Position numbers and translations under genes: made by a program
The notes under the pieces: generated by a model
The model's input: the letters and a program-made list of their open reading frames with translations, nothing else
What the model was told of the DNA's origin: nothing
Databases searched by the model: none
Shown here: positions 1-12,606 of the stretch, one piece after another
How the letters are laid out: each line of letters begins with the position of its first letter
Numbering within the stretch: position 1 is the stretch's first letter
Assembly: GCA_027919835.1 (NCBI GenBank)
Contig: JANVFP010000016.1
Coordinates: 806,001 to 870,000 of the forward strand
Reading direction: 5' to 3'
DNA: 64,000 nucleotides
From: Lentinula raphanica
Lineage: Eukaryota > Basidiomycota > Agaricomycetes > Agaricales > Omphalotaceae

Positions 1-663
1 AAAGCAGGTGGTACTTACCGCCACTGTGCTAGTCCGTGCAAAAGTCCGAGGACGGCTCTGGAACGGACGCATAATCAAGTTCGGGCCGATTCCCACGCTA
101 ATCTTGCCGATTCTAGCCGCAGCCGGTGAATTTCCGGAAGTGCGAGTTGAACGATGTTGGAGTTGCACCCTTCGTATCCTGCGCTTGCATCCATCGCCGA
201 GAGATATCCTGATCATCGTGGAACCCTTTTTCAAACGTATAATGATCTTTTACTAGGTGAGCTGGACCAGTCACCTCAAAGCGCGAGCTGATTGACCGAC
301 GATTGTTCTTGAGCCCAACAATGGCGCGACGTTCGAGTCATAGATCTTGCAGACTGTGGACGGGGTGCTTTGCAAGGAAAGAGGCCTAAAACTGCCACGG
401 ACGCGGACGCATTGTTGCATGTTGTCCCATGCTCATTGGCAGAATCAATTTCGTTGGATTGGTACCGTTACTTTCACTCAAGATCACTCGAAGCGTACTG
501 ATAATACATATAGGATCCAGAACGCGTTCAAGAGCCTCGATTATCCGTCATCACTATATCTCGCCGTCGTATCCGACGATTCATCAATTGTGTACTATAA
601 ACTCAGCTCTGGAATCGTAAAACCATCCATATGAAAACTGATGAAGTACAACTTCTCCAAGTC
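1..663. other. Left edge, no recognisable gene
   Basis: Short open frames occur on both strands, but none shows a recognisable domain, a convincing start or a splice pattern. It may hold the end of a gene lying mostly outside the window, or the 3' flank of the S28 peptidase. I see nothing I can support here. Confidence 0.4.
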
Positions 664-3136
664 TCATTTACTCTTCCACTCGCTCAACCATGTCGCAAAA
701 ATCTCCAACGCATGCTGCTGAACTGCACCAACTGATGGATCCGCCTCACCAAAGTCCACGATCAAATCTGAAGCATGGAACCCATCGCTGACGAAAATGG
801 GCTGCGAAGCAGTGCTAGGGATGTCAAGTCCATCTGCGGAGACAGTACCTTCTCTCCATGGGTCACCTATGCGAGTATGAGTCACTGACGCGATGAAAAA
901 GTTCTCGCAATCTCGCACGTTTTCCGTTCGCGAAGAATAAATGATCGACGGAGACGTTCCATCCTCCGTATCGTTGGTCTGTAAGCGCAGCTGCGCCATT
1001 GGCCATGGGTGGAGCGTGCGTGGCGTTGAAGACGTCCGAGTACCAATAGTAGCATTGTCGCTGTCAAGAAACAGGCCAGTCAACGACTGAAAAGACCTCC
1101 ACGAAGTTTTTCGAGACTCACAATGTCGTATTCAGGCTGTACGATCCTGCTTACTAGAGCTGGAAGTCCGGGCGGGGGACTGCTCTAAAGCTCTGTTTAG
1201 AAGACATATACACAGAATTTGAGGATACCATCTTCACCTGTGAAAAGGCTAGTTCATTGCATCTGGAGAGCTTCGGTGTCAGATTTACTGATCCTCGAAA
1301 CAGGATGTTATAACGTACAGAATCCAGTTCCACGACCTATATGGATTGTCGATCGTTGTATTGGTGAAATATGTCGCGGTGCTGTCGTAGGAATTGAGGC
1401 AATCTCTGTAATGACGCTTCAACATCTGTCTGCACATCATCATCGAAGGCCACACTTACGCAACATCCTCATCTCCACACACTTTGCGTGAAAAGAAAAG
1501 AGATTCAGGACAAGGTCGCTAACGTTCCGTCATTGGTCACTCACTAGTTTCAAGATACGAATCTTTCCAATACGTGCCCCACGCAGTCAAAGCATGATCT
1601 AATCCCCATCCTTCCGCAGGGGCAACTATACCATTCTTGACTTCCAACGCGTCGCAGAAGTTGTAGAATGCCGCACCGGGTCCTGTCGTAGGCTGCATAT
1701 CTTGCCAGTCCCAAAGGTTGCTTCGTACTGCTGACATCAGCCAAGGGTACCTAACGAAAAAGTAGGGAAGAACGTACATGCTACATGTATGAAAGGACCG
1801 CAGGTCAATCGGATGATCCCTGAAGGATCTTTTGGGCGACGGTGAACAAACATCACATACCTCCAGCAGCGTCATCCAGATGCTCAACGGTGCCCATTCC
1901 AAAATTGTCCTTGATTTCCTGAATCGCGCTCATGTTGTTTCCGTCAAAGACTTCCGTTAAATGCTCGATGACTGCTTCTACATCTGCAGAGCAATTTGCA
2001 GGCATATTTCCACGGATGGGTTCGAAATATCCCCAATAGTCACTGTCGGTTGGGTCAGAGGTGTTTCACTATGAATCATTTTCGATGAACTTACTACATT
2101 GCCTGGACAGGAGCAGATGACGCATAGCCTGCGTAGAAGAGGCCCGGTTTACTTATACAGTACGTCGTCAGAAGAAGTTCGTCTTCACGCTCAGCTTTAT
2201 TCAAAAGAACTTACTTGTCCATCGTATAACTAGTCAACGCCCCCGAATAACTCCCACCGACCATGATCCATGGTGCATCTAGGTGATCTCCACCAGGCAT
2301 CGGCAAATGGACGTTCTTCACGAAATATTCAATGTCGTCGATACTCTGTTGAAGCGTGAGATATCGCAGGTTTTCTCCGGACAAAGATGGTAGAGGATTG
2401 CTCAAGCCGAAGAAACGATGTTCGAGGACAACTGTGGTTCCGTTTTGTGCTTGAGAGAGGAGACCGTTGAAGGTGACGTTGGTTAAGTATCCTATGTATT
2501 CTAATACGAATGTTCGGAACGATCAGACGTCGGCGGGCTTCTCTCAGATTGGGAACTGTGACTTACGGAAGGCATTTTCTTCGCCAGGAGTGAAGAATAT
2601 CACAGGTCCTGCGAAGCGTTCCGTCAAACCTTTCTTCGGAAACTATCCAATTGAAGACTCGAAACGTACCACCTAGAGAATGTCACAATCATAGTAAGCT
2701 CTGTTGTATATCGGAACGCCAGACAGCAAACTCGCCAGCTTCATAAAACTCGTACGTATGCCAGAATCTTTGTTGGAAAGTCCCTTTTGACGGATCGTTA
2801 TGGTCGATCTCCAGAACCAAAATCATCTCAGCCTTGGATGATTGTTCAATATCGGACTAGGAGCACTGACCAGTTGATCGAAAAAGTATGTCGTGTCTTC
2901 ATTGGAGAGTTTGCCTTCAGCTAGTTCTTCAGACAGAGATATGCAGAAAGCTCACTATAAGGCGGGAGCTGTGTTCCATTCCGACTAGTTACAGGCTTCT
3001 GCATCAGCTCTTCGGCGTTTGGAACCTTCGGAATGCGCATTCCATTATGTCTCGTGGACCTGATACGCTTTGCAGATGCCGTTGTCGCGAAAGTGAGGAG
3101 AGCAGTAAAAAGAACGGAATAGCAAGTGAACCGCAT
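664..3136 (-). CDS. Secreted serine carboxypeptidase/aminopeptidase, S28 family
   Basis: Family S28 enzymes (lysosomal Pro-X carboxypeptidase/DPP7-like) remove proline-containing residues from peptides and in fungi are usually secreted. The N-terminus at 3136 (MRFTCYSV...) is a hydrophobic signal peptide of about 25 residues; an upstream TTG in the same frame is not needed. An exon near 2720-2850 carries the family pattern KGTFQQRFW followed by YEFYEAGE. The exon at 2211-2405 carries PWIMVGGSYSGAL with the nucleophile serine in GGSYSG. The last exon (664-1083) has SDGFHASDL, which holds the charge-relay histidine, and ends in WLSEWKSK. Several small introns separate these blocks, so the exact exon set is not resolved by eye. 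The gene is divergent from nothing nearby; the next gene upstream (3798-6141) is on the same strand. I see no sign of damage. The family call is firm; substrate preference is unknown. Confidence 0.85.
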
Positions 3137-3797
3137 CTTGAGACGAGTCCTTATTCTCAAATCTGAGCAGACTACTCAGGCGGCTATGCTATCGTCTTTT
3201 TAAACCTCTTCATTGATCATGAACGGTCTAAGGCCCAGAAGAACAATATACATAATCATGAAGAAGCACTTCTGGTATCAACTCATCAAGAGTTCATTAT
3301 CGATTACTCCGAAGTAGATACAGTGGAAGCTTGAATCATACCACCAGGGCAAGTAGAAAGAATCACGATGCAAAGGTCGGGGCCTCGATTGAGATGTGTA
3401 GCATATGGGTAAGAATGTTCTGAAAGGCCAGGTGATATTGGTTTCTGCATTTTCAGGTAACCTGGTGAACGATATCAATGCTAGCTATCTAGCTATCTAC
3501 CAGAAGCAGGCTTGGAACTTCGTTGAGGCCCGGCGGTGGTCCGACTAACTTTCCTGCGTAAATACTACGTCAGAAGGACTCCTCAAGCAACAAAAGACCA
3601 GTCTTGGTCTACGTGTTCTCAGTTTTCAGACCCACAAATTCACATTGGTGGTATTGAAATCAATCAGCCTGAAAGATTTGCAAGAAGTAGAGTAGTTGTA
3701 CATTTTATTTTGTAAGACGATATCACGACAGATGAACACGTACATACATATCACATATACCGACACTGCTGCAGCATTCCAGTATCAACCGTACCAC
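3137..3797. other. Intergenic, S28 promoter and SSADH 3' flank
   Basis: About 660 bases between the start of the peptidase gene and the stop of the dehydrogenase gene. It should hold the peptidase promoter. One 66-codon open frame on the minus strand (3278-3478) has no domain and I do not call it. Confidence 0.5.
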
Positions 3798-6141
3798 TTA
3801 CAGCCCACCGAAAACAATCAACTTCTCATTCATATACTCATCGATCCCATGCGGACCTCCCTCCCTTCCCAACCCACTCTCCTTAACCCCCCCAAACGGA
3901 ATCACAACCTGACTCACCATCCCCGTGTTCACCCCAACCATCCCGACCTCCAGCGCCTCCGCCACTCTCCACACCCTCCCCACGTCTCTCGAGAAAAAGT
4001 ACCCGGCGAGCCCGACAGGCGTGGCATTCGCGAGAGCGACGACTTCGGATTCGGTGTCGAATTTGACTAGGGCAGCGAGCGGACCGAAGGTCTCTTCGTC
4101 GTTGATGAGCGCATGAGAGGGGACGTCGGATAGGACGGTGGGTTGGAAGAAGTTGGTGTTCTCGACGACTTTGCCACCGACGAGGATTTGGGCGCCTTTG
4201 GAGATGGCGTCTTCGACGTGTCGGGTGACTTTTTGGGTGGCGCGGGTGTGGATGAGAGGGCCGTGGGTTCTGTGCAGTGTTATGTTATGGGATGGATGTG
4301 TGTGTGTTAGTATACAGTAGCAGAATGAAGAGAAGGAGAAGAAAGGGATTCGATGTGCTTACGTTGATTCGTCTAACCCATCGCCAACCTTGAACTGGGC
4401 GACTTTTTCTGCCAGACGGGAGGCAAATTCGGCGTAGACGGTTGAGTGTACGTAGATGCGGTTGGCGCAGACACAGGTTTGGCCGCTGCCTCTGAATTTA
4501 CAAGTGATTGCAGCTGAGTGTTTTGTGAACAGAATGAGCAGGAGCAATACTCGCGAGGGTATCACAATCGCACTTACCAGCGACGGCTTCGTCAATGTTA
4601 GCATCATCGAAGACTATAAATGGGGCATTTCCTCCTGCTTCCAATGAGACCCTATGTAACGAGTAAAGTTAGATCTCTCAGCGGGTATACGAACAAACAA
4701 TCTAGAAGCAAACACGAACTTCTTCAAAGTAGACGCAGCCATCCCAGCCAGTAACTTCGCGACAGGAGTCGATCCAGTAAAAGTCACCTTCTTCACTATC
4801 GGACTCTCACACATCTCTTTCCCAACCGCACTGACGTTTTTCTCGGTGGTTACTACGTTGATGACACCATCTGGGACACCGGCTCGAGAGGCAAGCTGCG
4901 AATTTGAACGTTTAATTCTCAACCATTTCATACCAGAGGACACGGGGGCAGCTACTGGAGGCTGGAGCGACGTACCTCGGCCAAAGCTAGTGCTGAGAAT
5001 GGCGTCTCAGGAGGAGGTTTGATGACGGTTGTGCATCCTGCGGCTAAAGCTGCTCCGAGTTTGCGAGTGATCATTGCTGAAGGGAAGTTCCATGGGGTCA
5101 TGATAGACCTGTTACCAAGAACGTTGTCTACTCCGTGTTATACACTGTGAAGTGATGACACTTACACGACACCTAGTAAGACAAGTAAGGACGATGTAAG
5201 GACGATGTGAGTACACGAGCAATGAAGCTAAGGGCACGTACCAACAGGCTGCTTGATAACAACATTTCGTACGTTCTTGATTGCAGATGGAATATGCTCC
5301 CCGTAGGTTCGAACAGCTTCCTCGGCTGGTATATTCCGAAACGCTCAGTAACATGGTATATGGGGGTGCTACGTTGTGATCACTCACCATACCACTAACA
5401 TTCCCCAACCCGAGATTTGATTAACGATTCGAACATAGAGCCGAAGGGAATAGGGCCATACCTCGATGAATGAAGCACTGTACGTATTTTCACCCTAGAA
5501 CAAACAAACAAAGTTCAGCTAATTGAAGTAATTCATACATCCGAACATACGTCATACTCACCTTGCCTTCAGCGAACGTCTTGCCGTTCTCCAGTGTCTT
5601 TCGAGAAATGCGATGAGCGAGAGGGGTACAAGGTTTAGCCGGGAAATACTTAGTTACAATAAGTCGTCCCAAGTCATCGTGGTGCTGTTGCATCAGTGTA
5701 TACATTTTCATGAGGATATCATGACGTTCCTTGCGCGAGGAATGAAGTCAATGCATTGTGCAATGAACGAATAGGATACGGGAAACGAGCGCACTTTTGC
5801 AGTGGTCGAACTCCAAGAAGGGAAAGCTTTCGCAGCAGCATCGATGGCTTCTTTTGTTTCTGCGAGACCCATTTCGGGGACGGTACCCAGTTCTTGGTTT
5901 GAGGATGGATCTGACGGGATGTAGAGTAAGTTCCGACGTCTACCGACATTCGACAATTGCAGTAAGACGCACTTGTCACAACAATCTTCGCTCCGTCCTT
6001 TGCATCGACCCATTTCCCACCAATCAGACCTTGAAACTTGATTAGAGATGGGTCTTGCAGACCGAACTACATCCTTCAAATTGATGATCATCATGGAAAA
6101 CATACTCGGAGACATACCACAGAAGCTTGAGAGCTTGCCAT
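3798..6141 (-). CDS. Succinate-semialdehyde dehydrogenase (NAD(P)+)
   Basis: This aldehyde dehydrogenase superfamily member should oxidise succinate semialdehyde to succinate in the GABA shunt. I place the start at 6141 (MASSQASV) because a donor GTATGT follows at once and the next exon reads [14 protein letters not shown], the usual SSADH opening. Later exons give [19 protein letters not shown], then [41 protein letters not shown] (catalytic Glu) and [16 protein letters not shown] (catalytic Cys in QTC). The last exon reads [12 protein letters not shown], then [15 protein letters not shown] and GIDEYMNEK, diagnostic of the GabD/SSADH branch. About eight short introns are implied. All landmark motifs are present and in order, so the gene looks intact. 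It is head-to-head with the Nop13-like gene, 260 bases away. Confidence 0.9.
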
Positions 6142-6401
6142 TCTGTGACGCGTTATCTGAGGAGATATTGAGAGCAGTGGTGGTTTGAGAAGTGAGGAGA
6201 AAGTGGAAGAGAGACGAAAAGTCATTATTGGCAGCGGATCTTTCACCGCTTCAACTTGGTTGTTTTTTACTCACGAGAGTGAGAAGGCCAAAGAATCAAA
6301 TGACGTCCATGGACCATTATAGCGCCCGAGTAGCCGGACAAACCGGCCCGTTTCGGCACACCAAGAATTTCCTTTTACGGGAAAAATTGTTAGCGCTCTG
6401 A
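6142..6401. promoter_or_regulatory. Shared divergent promoter region
   Basis: Only 260 bases separate the start codons of the dehydrogenase (-) and the Nop13-like gene (+), so the two must share this upstream region. I see no clear TATA box; individual sites cannot be assigned by eye. Confidence 0.45.
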
Positions 6402-8060
6402 ATGTCTTCCTCGAGCACCTCTTCATCCAGCGCCCCGAGCCCAAAGCTTCCGTCAAAACGCAGAAGAGAGGAAGACGACGACGACGACGACGACGACGAA
6501 GATGACTCACAGCATACAGACTCCTCGTCTAGTGACAGTGACAGCGACTTAGATTGCGACTTAGATTCTACCGATGAAGACGAACAAGAAGAACCAGACG
6601 TCCCTGCTCTATCCCATGCAGAAAAACGTCGGCAGAAGAAAAAAGAGAAACTCGCGGCTCGTAAAGACAAAGAAGTAGCATCTCCTCCTTCGAAGAAGAG
6701 AAAAACCGACAGTACCAAAGGACCTTCCGATGCAACTACCAAACGACAAAATTCTGTTTGGGTCGGAAACCTTTCGTTCAAAACGACGACGGATGCGTTG
6801 AGGAAGTTCTTCGATGGAGTTGGGGAAATTACTAGGATTAATATGCCTATGAAAGAGGCAAGGAGACCGAATACGCCTGCTGAGAATCGGGGGTGAGCTA
6901 CCTTCTTAAAGCCCAATATGTTTTTCTATTCATCACTCCCTTCTTATTATCAGATATGCTTATGTCGACTTTGCGACATCCGACGCGAAGATCGTAGCTA
7001 TAACATTATCTGAACGTCCACTGCTCGGACGCAAACTACTCATAAAAGACGGTGCGTTCTAACTATATCTACATACCCTATCACAGCCAGACCAATGTCC
7101 TTGCTTCAGGCGACGACTTTGCCGGACGACCCACTTTACCCGCTATCCAAGAATCTTCCTCCAGCGGACAAACACACTCCAAAACCGCCCTCAAAATCCT
7201 CCGAGCCCAAAAACAACCTCCGGCTCCTACACTCTTCTTCGGTAATCTACCGTTTGAAACGACGGAAGATGATATTCGTCAGTTATTGGATGCGCACAGG
7301 ATGAAGAAGAGGTCTACTACGAAACAGAAGGAAGGAAAGGAAGGCAAGGCGAGAGGACAAGAAGGACAAGACGAGGGAACAGGGAAAAGTCAAGAAGGAG
7401 ACAAGGAGGAGGAAGAAGAAGAGAGGGATGAGGAAAAGGAGGAAGATTGGATACGAAGAATCCGCTTGGGCACATTCGAAGACAGTGGTCTATGTAAAGG
7501 GTACTTCCACTCTCTCTGAATTTTCTTGAGGAATTTCAATCTCACATCTTTTTGTATCCACCAGCTTCGCCTTCGTCGATTTCACCAACACCTCCACCGC
7601 CACCTCCGCACTCACCAACCCCAAAAACCATCACCTAAACGGTCGAAACCTCGTCGTCGAATACGCTTCTGCAGATGCTGTTAAACGAGGTCCGAATAAA
7701 CCGAGAGAACCCAGGGATAAACCCAGAGCAGCAGGTCCACATGGTTCGAAGGACAAATCTGGACATCGCGTGAAAGGTCCTCGTCGATCAGACGGTGTTT
7801 CGAATGAAACAACATCCAGTCGACCGAGTCGGAAGGATAAACCTGGTCCACGTCATGGCGATGTCGACGGTTCAACGACGGTCCATGATACTCCCGATCC
7901 AACCTCAGCTGGACACAAGCTACGGGGGAGAGATCCAGATGGTGCTTACACTAGGCATAAAGGACCTCGGAATCGACCAAAACCCGGTGCAGCTTTGGCT
8001 CAGGCTAAACGCCAATCAGCTGCTATCGTTCCTACGTCTGGGAAAAAGATTGTTTTCTGA
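6402..8060 (+). CDS. Nucleolar RNA-binding protein, Nop13-like (two RRM domains)
   Basis: The likely role is in ribosome biogenesis: yeast Nop13 is a nucleolar two-RRM protein. The first exon (6402-6895) starts with a Ser/Asp/Glu-rich, low-complexity tail with a run of about nine Asp, then Lys-rich segments, then RRM1 beginning SVWVGNLSFKTTTDALRKFF. RRM1 continues after an intron as YAYVDFATSDAK and LLGRKLLIKDG. A third exon starts RRM2 with PTLFFGNLPFETTEDDIRQL. RRM2 is split by a Lys/Glu-rich insert and resumes after an intron near 7500 with FAFVDFTNTSTA and NGRNLVVEYASADAVKRGP. The tail is basic, Gly/Arg/Pro-rich, ending GKKIVF. RNP1 and RNP2 aromatic positions are present in both RRMs. 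Nop12 is the main alternative name, but the ..LVVEYASADAVKRG.. ending favours Nop13. Confidence 0.82.
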
Positions 8061-8369
8061 ACAATAAGTATGTGCTCTTAGATCTCAGGTTGCCAGTCGA
8101 ATGATAATGATGATACTTGATTCCAAGAGAGGACTTGCTGAAGACAGAAGATGATGCATGATGGCTCGATAACCTAGTATTAACAAGGAATTTAGTCAAA
8201 GCACCAATGAGAAGTATGCTAGCAATGATATCTAAACTCTGTAACTCGTGCGGTAAGAGGAAAATGATGAACAATGGATAGGTCAAAACTGAATTCAAAG
8301 AGAGGAGCCCTTTCGAATGATATCTGTAAAATGCCAGGACGGACCATACCATATATCTCCGCTTTACGG
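8061..8369. other. Convergent intergenic spacer
   Basis: About 310 bases between the stop of the Nop13-like gene and the stop of the Zn2Cys6 gene. It should contain both 3' untranslated regions. No gene seen. Confidence 0.5.
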
Positions 8370-10878
8370 CTATGAAGAGAAACCCTCAAAACTGATGGGT
8401 GCTTCTGAATTCAAGTTTTCCATAAACGTCGTCCAGAAATTGGCATCCATGAACATATCCGACGCCTCTGTCCACTCCTGTCCAAACCCAAGTCCTGAGA
8501 GCATAGATTGATTCGGATCATTCGATGGCGCCTGCGACTGCACCGGAGTCTGTTGATGATCATGCTCGTAAAGACCATATTCCTCCACACCATTTGATGG
8601 GGAGAATGACGACGATGACGACGAAGCCGGTTGCCTTTCGGGTGATGTCTCTTCTGCTACCGTCGTGCGTTCCGCAGACATTTGCGGCGCTGTTCTGACA
8701 GGAGGATATTCCTCCGATCCTTCCTTTGCTTCCCGCCGTACGGTATTAGCAGCGGCAGGCTTCCGTGTCCCTCTGGACTCCCAGATATGTACAAGTCTCA
8801 TGATAAAATGCGCACATTGCGCTGGTAGATGTGACGGTGAATGTGCGATATGCGACAGCTTTTCTGCAACATGGGTAATAAGCTTGTCGTTTGCCCAACC
8901 TAGGTTCACACCGTTGAGTTGGTGCATGGCAAAGTTGGAGATGATGATCCACGTAGCGGCGAACGTGATGAGGCAGAACACATGGTCGGGTGCGGTGGCG
9001 AGAAGGGTGGTGTCGGTTTGGGAGAGGAATATGTAGAGGACGTTTTGGGCGGAATCGATCGCTTCATGTCCGTAGATCATGGGGATGGGTGTTCCTCTGT
9101 ACAAGGTTACCATCCAGGACTGGGAGTTGTAACCGTCCATGACGGTACGTAGCTCCCGAAGATAGTGGTGCAGTAGCACGAGGTTCCAGCCATGGAATTG
9201 AAGCACGCACATATCGAAGAAGAATTGTTCATGGCGTGTTATGACTAACGAAAGGGAGTCAGATCGAAAATCATCCTAATCAATGCACTTACGAGGCAGA
9301 GGCTTGATGAAACTATTCAAGCAGCGAATTGTTCGGATAAGCTGCTGAGTCTCGAGATAGAACGACTCAAAGTTCGCCGGATTACGAAGTTGAATCTTGC
9401 AACCCTGTTCGACAAGGCTCAACATCTTTGAAATGAACCCCAGCCGAACTTCCCTGGCGTTTGCATTGCTCTTGACGCTCGTCGGGTCAATAAACTTGAG
9501 ATCTGCTTCAGTTGTTCGAGAAACTAAGGAGACAACGTTAACGATCATCGAACAAATCGTAGATGAACACTGACTAGGAGTTCGTCCGGTCCCTAGGCAT
9601 GCCCTAGAAAACAGAATTGAGTGATCATCTTGAACCAAAGCTACCATCTTACATTGATTCCATCGTGGAAGTTAACAACCACTACATGATCGCGTCAGAT
9701 TCCCGTTCTCCATCATCTCACAACAACAAGATCACAAAAAACTCACCAACCGAGTCTTGTCCGTCAAATCAGCCAAACTAGATGGAGGCGGCACCTGTTC
9801 TGATCGAATCTGTGCCCTATGCAACGAAGCCTCTGACAACCCCAAACTGATCGCAGAGCTAACAGCTATAGACGCAAGAGCCCTCCCGTCTCTCTTCACA
9901 CTATACCCCGCATTCGTGAGTGGAGACCACAACGAGAGTATCAACAGCGCCTCGATGGATTCCACAGTCGGCTCAGTACCGAGTTGTTGATGGAGGAACA
10001 GCGTCTCACTCAGTCTCTGCAGACGCGGAGATACCGAGGCACGGGTGACAGCATCGAGATGTCGTGCGGCGATGGTGCATCGGATGAGGTCCAGGAGCTC
10101 ACTCGAGCCTGGTTCTGGATTTCTGGGAGGTGAGCACATCCAAGGTGCGTATCTCTCTTCGAAGCTGTGGGTATCATGAAGTCTTGGATCAGTACGCGTG
10201 TTGTGGGACCTTGAGGAAGAAGACGTACATCTCTAGTAACCGAGTGATCTGGTTTTGCGTAAGCACCGAGCGAAGATCATGGTCTGATGAAGATGGAGCT
10301 CTGAGAGGTGAGGATAAAGGGGAATGGGAATAGCTCTTGCTCGCAAGCTCGTGTATGGCCAAAATAGGAGCAGCAGTCCAGTCGAACCCTCCTTGTCCGC
10401 CACCTGGACCCCATGGAACATCATCCGATACGATATCCTCTGGTCGTAGATCTCGGACTTCTTTGATCGTCGTGGTCCTGCTGCTGCTGGTCGTTTCATA
10501 GTAGTGTCGAGGAGATGACTGTTCTGATACAGAAGGAGTAGGAGAAGGTAGTTGATTGGGAGGTAAAGGAGGACAAAATGGAGACGATTCTGAAGGCGAG
10601 GCGCTGTTCGAGGCAGAGGACGAGTTAACCAAAATGGCTCTGGAGGTCTCTGGATGTGATTGTGAAGATGGCAGATGAATGATGTTGGAAGATTCGAATG
10701 AGCATTGGATGTTCAAGATTTTGCAACGGTGGCAAGTGATGCCTTGAGACGAAGACGGGAATTCTAACAGCTCGCAGCGGCTTTTGTGTTTGCGACAAGA
10801 TGTGCAGGCTTGACTGGCTTTGCTGCGTTTAGCAGGTTTGTTAGCGATGGAGGAAATGTCGCTGGTTCGTTTCGACAT
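8370..10878 (-). CDS. Zn(II)2Cys6 fungal transcription factor
   Basis: A nuclear sequence-specific regulator of the Gal4-type class. The start at 10878 (MSKRTSDISS) is the first ATG of the frame. Residues about 20-60 hold a basic stretch and the zinc cluster: ACTSCRKHKSRCE, a loop of about 16 residues, then CHRCKILNIQCSFE, giving the six cysteines expected of the binuclear cluster. The loop is longer than in most members. A Ser/Pro-rich linker follows (SPSESSPFCPPLPPN). Later exons near 9276-10139 and 8370-9212 form the middle homology region, with LGWANDKLITHVAEKL and CAHFIMRLVHIWESR. The tail is Ser-rich and acidic-neutral, ending EAPISFEGFSS. Several introns interrupt the middle. The target genes are unknown, and nothing nearby forms an obvious pathway with it. 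Confidence 0.85.
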
Positions 10879-11481
10879 GAGGATTGAGAGCAAATGAGCT
10901 TCGGCTCGTGGAAACGCACACCGTCGGCATTTCCGAGCGAGCGCTTATGCTTTAGGCGCCTGATGTTCAAACTCGTCTTACGAGCTTCCCGTTCTCAGTT
11001 CATTCAAACGTTCACCCACAATGGATCAAACAAATACATCAATTCTATATTACGAGCCTAGAGGACTAGAAGGCTGAAGTAGAGATGTAACAAAACAAAG
11101 AGGTTGCCAAAGGAGGGAGGGGTGTGGACCAGCCTAGGATCTGCAAAACAAACCGAGGCGAGGACAGGAAAAGAGGACAGACACGACGCGTAACGGAAAA
11201 CAGAAATAGTAAGAAATGTAAGTGTGTATACCATAAACCTTGATAACGACAACCAGGATCACAGAACAATGCACATGAGACAAATAAGTAAGAGGCTATA
11301 GAACACAGATCGTTGTATGGATGAGGGATGTTAATGATGAGAGGATGATACAAAAATACAGTCGTTCATGAATAGGTACCGACAGCCTAGGTACACACAT
11401 ATCAGCCAGCTGTCGGACGGAGACAGCAGTATGAAGTTGACATACCAAAAATCTAGACAATGTTAATCAAGATAAACATGT
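10879..11481. other. Intergenic, transcription factor promoter
   Basis: About 600 bases between the transcription factor start and the stop of the membrane-protein gene. Open frames here are short and AT-rich without domains. It should hold the promoter of the regulator and the 3' end of the membrane-protein transcript. Confidence 0.5.
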
Positions 11482-12606
11482 TCAGGCTTTGTCTGACGAC
11501 GAGCGCGTATCTTGACTGTAAGGCGGTAACAAGCCCTCATCGGGCTGAATGGGCAAACTGATCTGGCCGGAGCCACTCAATGCGCTCCCATGGTGAGTGC
11601 GTGAATGATGATGCCGGTGTCTGTGAATGTGACCTGACCGTCCCGTTTTCTCATCGGGCTTTGAAGATGTGACCCATGTCTCCGTTGCGCTCCGTCTTAG
11701 ATTTCTCGCCATATCTTCGGGTAGAGAATTCACAGGGAGAGGCGCATACATGACTACCTCGTCAACGTCGCTCAACGGTGACTGAATTTCACCTGTTGAC
11801 TGTACTGACAGAGGGAACGTGGTAATTCCAGGTACACTCTGGGGCAGAAGGAGTACTCGCTGCATGGGTCTACTTCGGGAGGAAGACCGACCGTGGGTCA
11901 GCTGAGGGTTGTTCGCCACGGGGATGCGCTGGGAATGATGGCGAGAGAGGTGTGAATAATAGATGCCAACTGCCAGAAGGAAGTGCAGCTGTAAGTGAAA
12001 CATCAGTGGGTGCAACCAAGACCGGAACGGAAATAAAACTTACTCTGGCAACAAGCACGACAAGCATAACGGCCAAGAAGACAAGACTCGTCCTCTTGAA
12101 CCATCGTTCGCAGTTCTCTGAGCTCAACCCAAGTTCTGCCATATCTCGCATAAGGTCAGGGTGTTGTGAGAGGCCTTCGCAGACCCCCAAAGGAAGAGTT
12201 GGTCGAAAGATGCCGTATCCGATAATGAGCGTAATGAAAGCGCAAAAGGAAAAGTCTGCGATAGAATAATCCCGATAAAACTTGACCAAAGAGGGTTTAC
12301 TCTGTGCCACCGAATCAGGTCACTTACGGTCGAGTTAGGGGGAGCGAGGTGATAACGCACCTTAACGACGCCTGCGAAGCCCACTGCAGAGACGACTGAG
12401 GCAGCAAAGAAATAAGCCAAAAGGAGACCCCAGACAACTTGGAGACCATCAAATTTCCACTCGTCGCCTGACGTCTCCCACTCTGAAGTTTGTTCCCACT
12501 TCAACGAACGCCATGCGGCCAAGATTTGCAAAGCCACAGCGAAGTTTGTAGTTGCAGCCAGGAAGGTGATTATGAACGAGGCGGACCTGCTAGGATATTT
12601 GGACAT
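11482..12606 (-). CDS. Hypothetical four-span membrane protein
   Basis: The first exon starts at 12606 (MSKYPSRSASFIITF) and holds two hydrophobic spans, about residues 8-30 and 56-82. A short intron follows GFAGVVK. The second exon reads VKPSLVKFYRDYSIADFSFC and contains span three (ITLIIGYGIF) and span four (SLVFLAVMLVVLVARV), separated by a loop with SENCERWFKRT. After another intron a last exon begins with a short hydrophobic stretch (LHFLLAVGIYYSHL) and then a hydrophilic, Ser/His-rich cytosolic-type tail with HRHRHHHSRTHH and an acidic patch near LSDVDEVV. The total is about 330 residues. I do not recognise the family; many basidiomycetes encode proteins with this layout of four spans plus a disordered tail. 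No function is proposed. Confidence 0.65.

Noticed and set aside
6317..6916. 199-codon minus-strand Ser-rich frame
   Set aside because: It is the antisense shadow of the acidic N-terminus of the Nop13-like gene.
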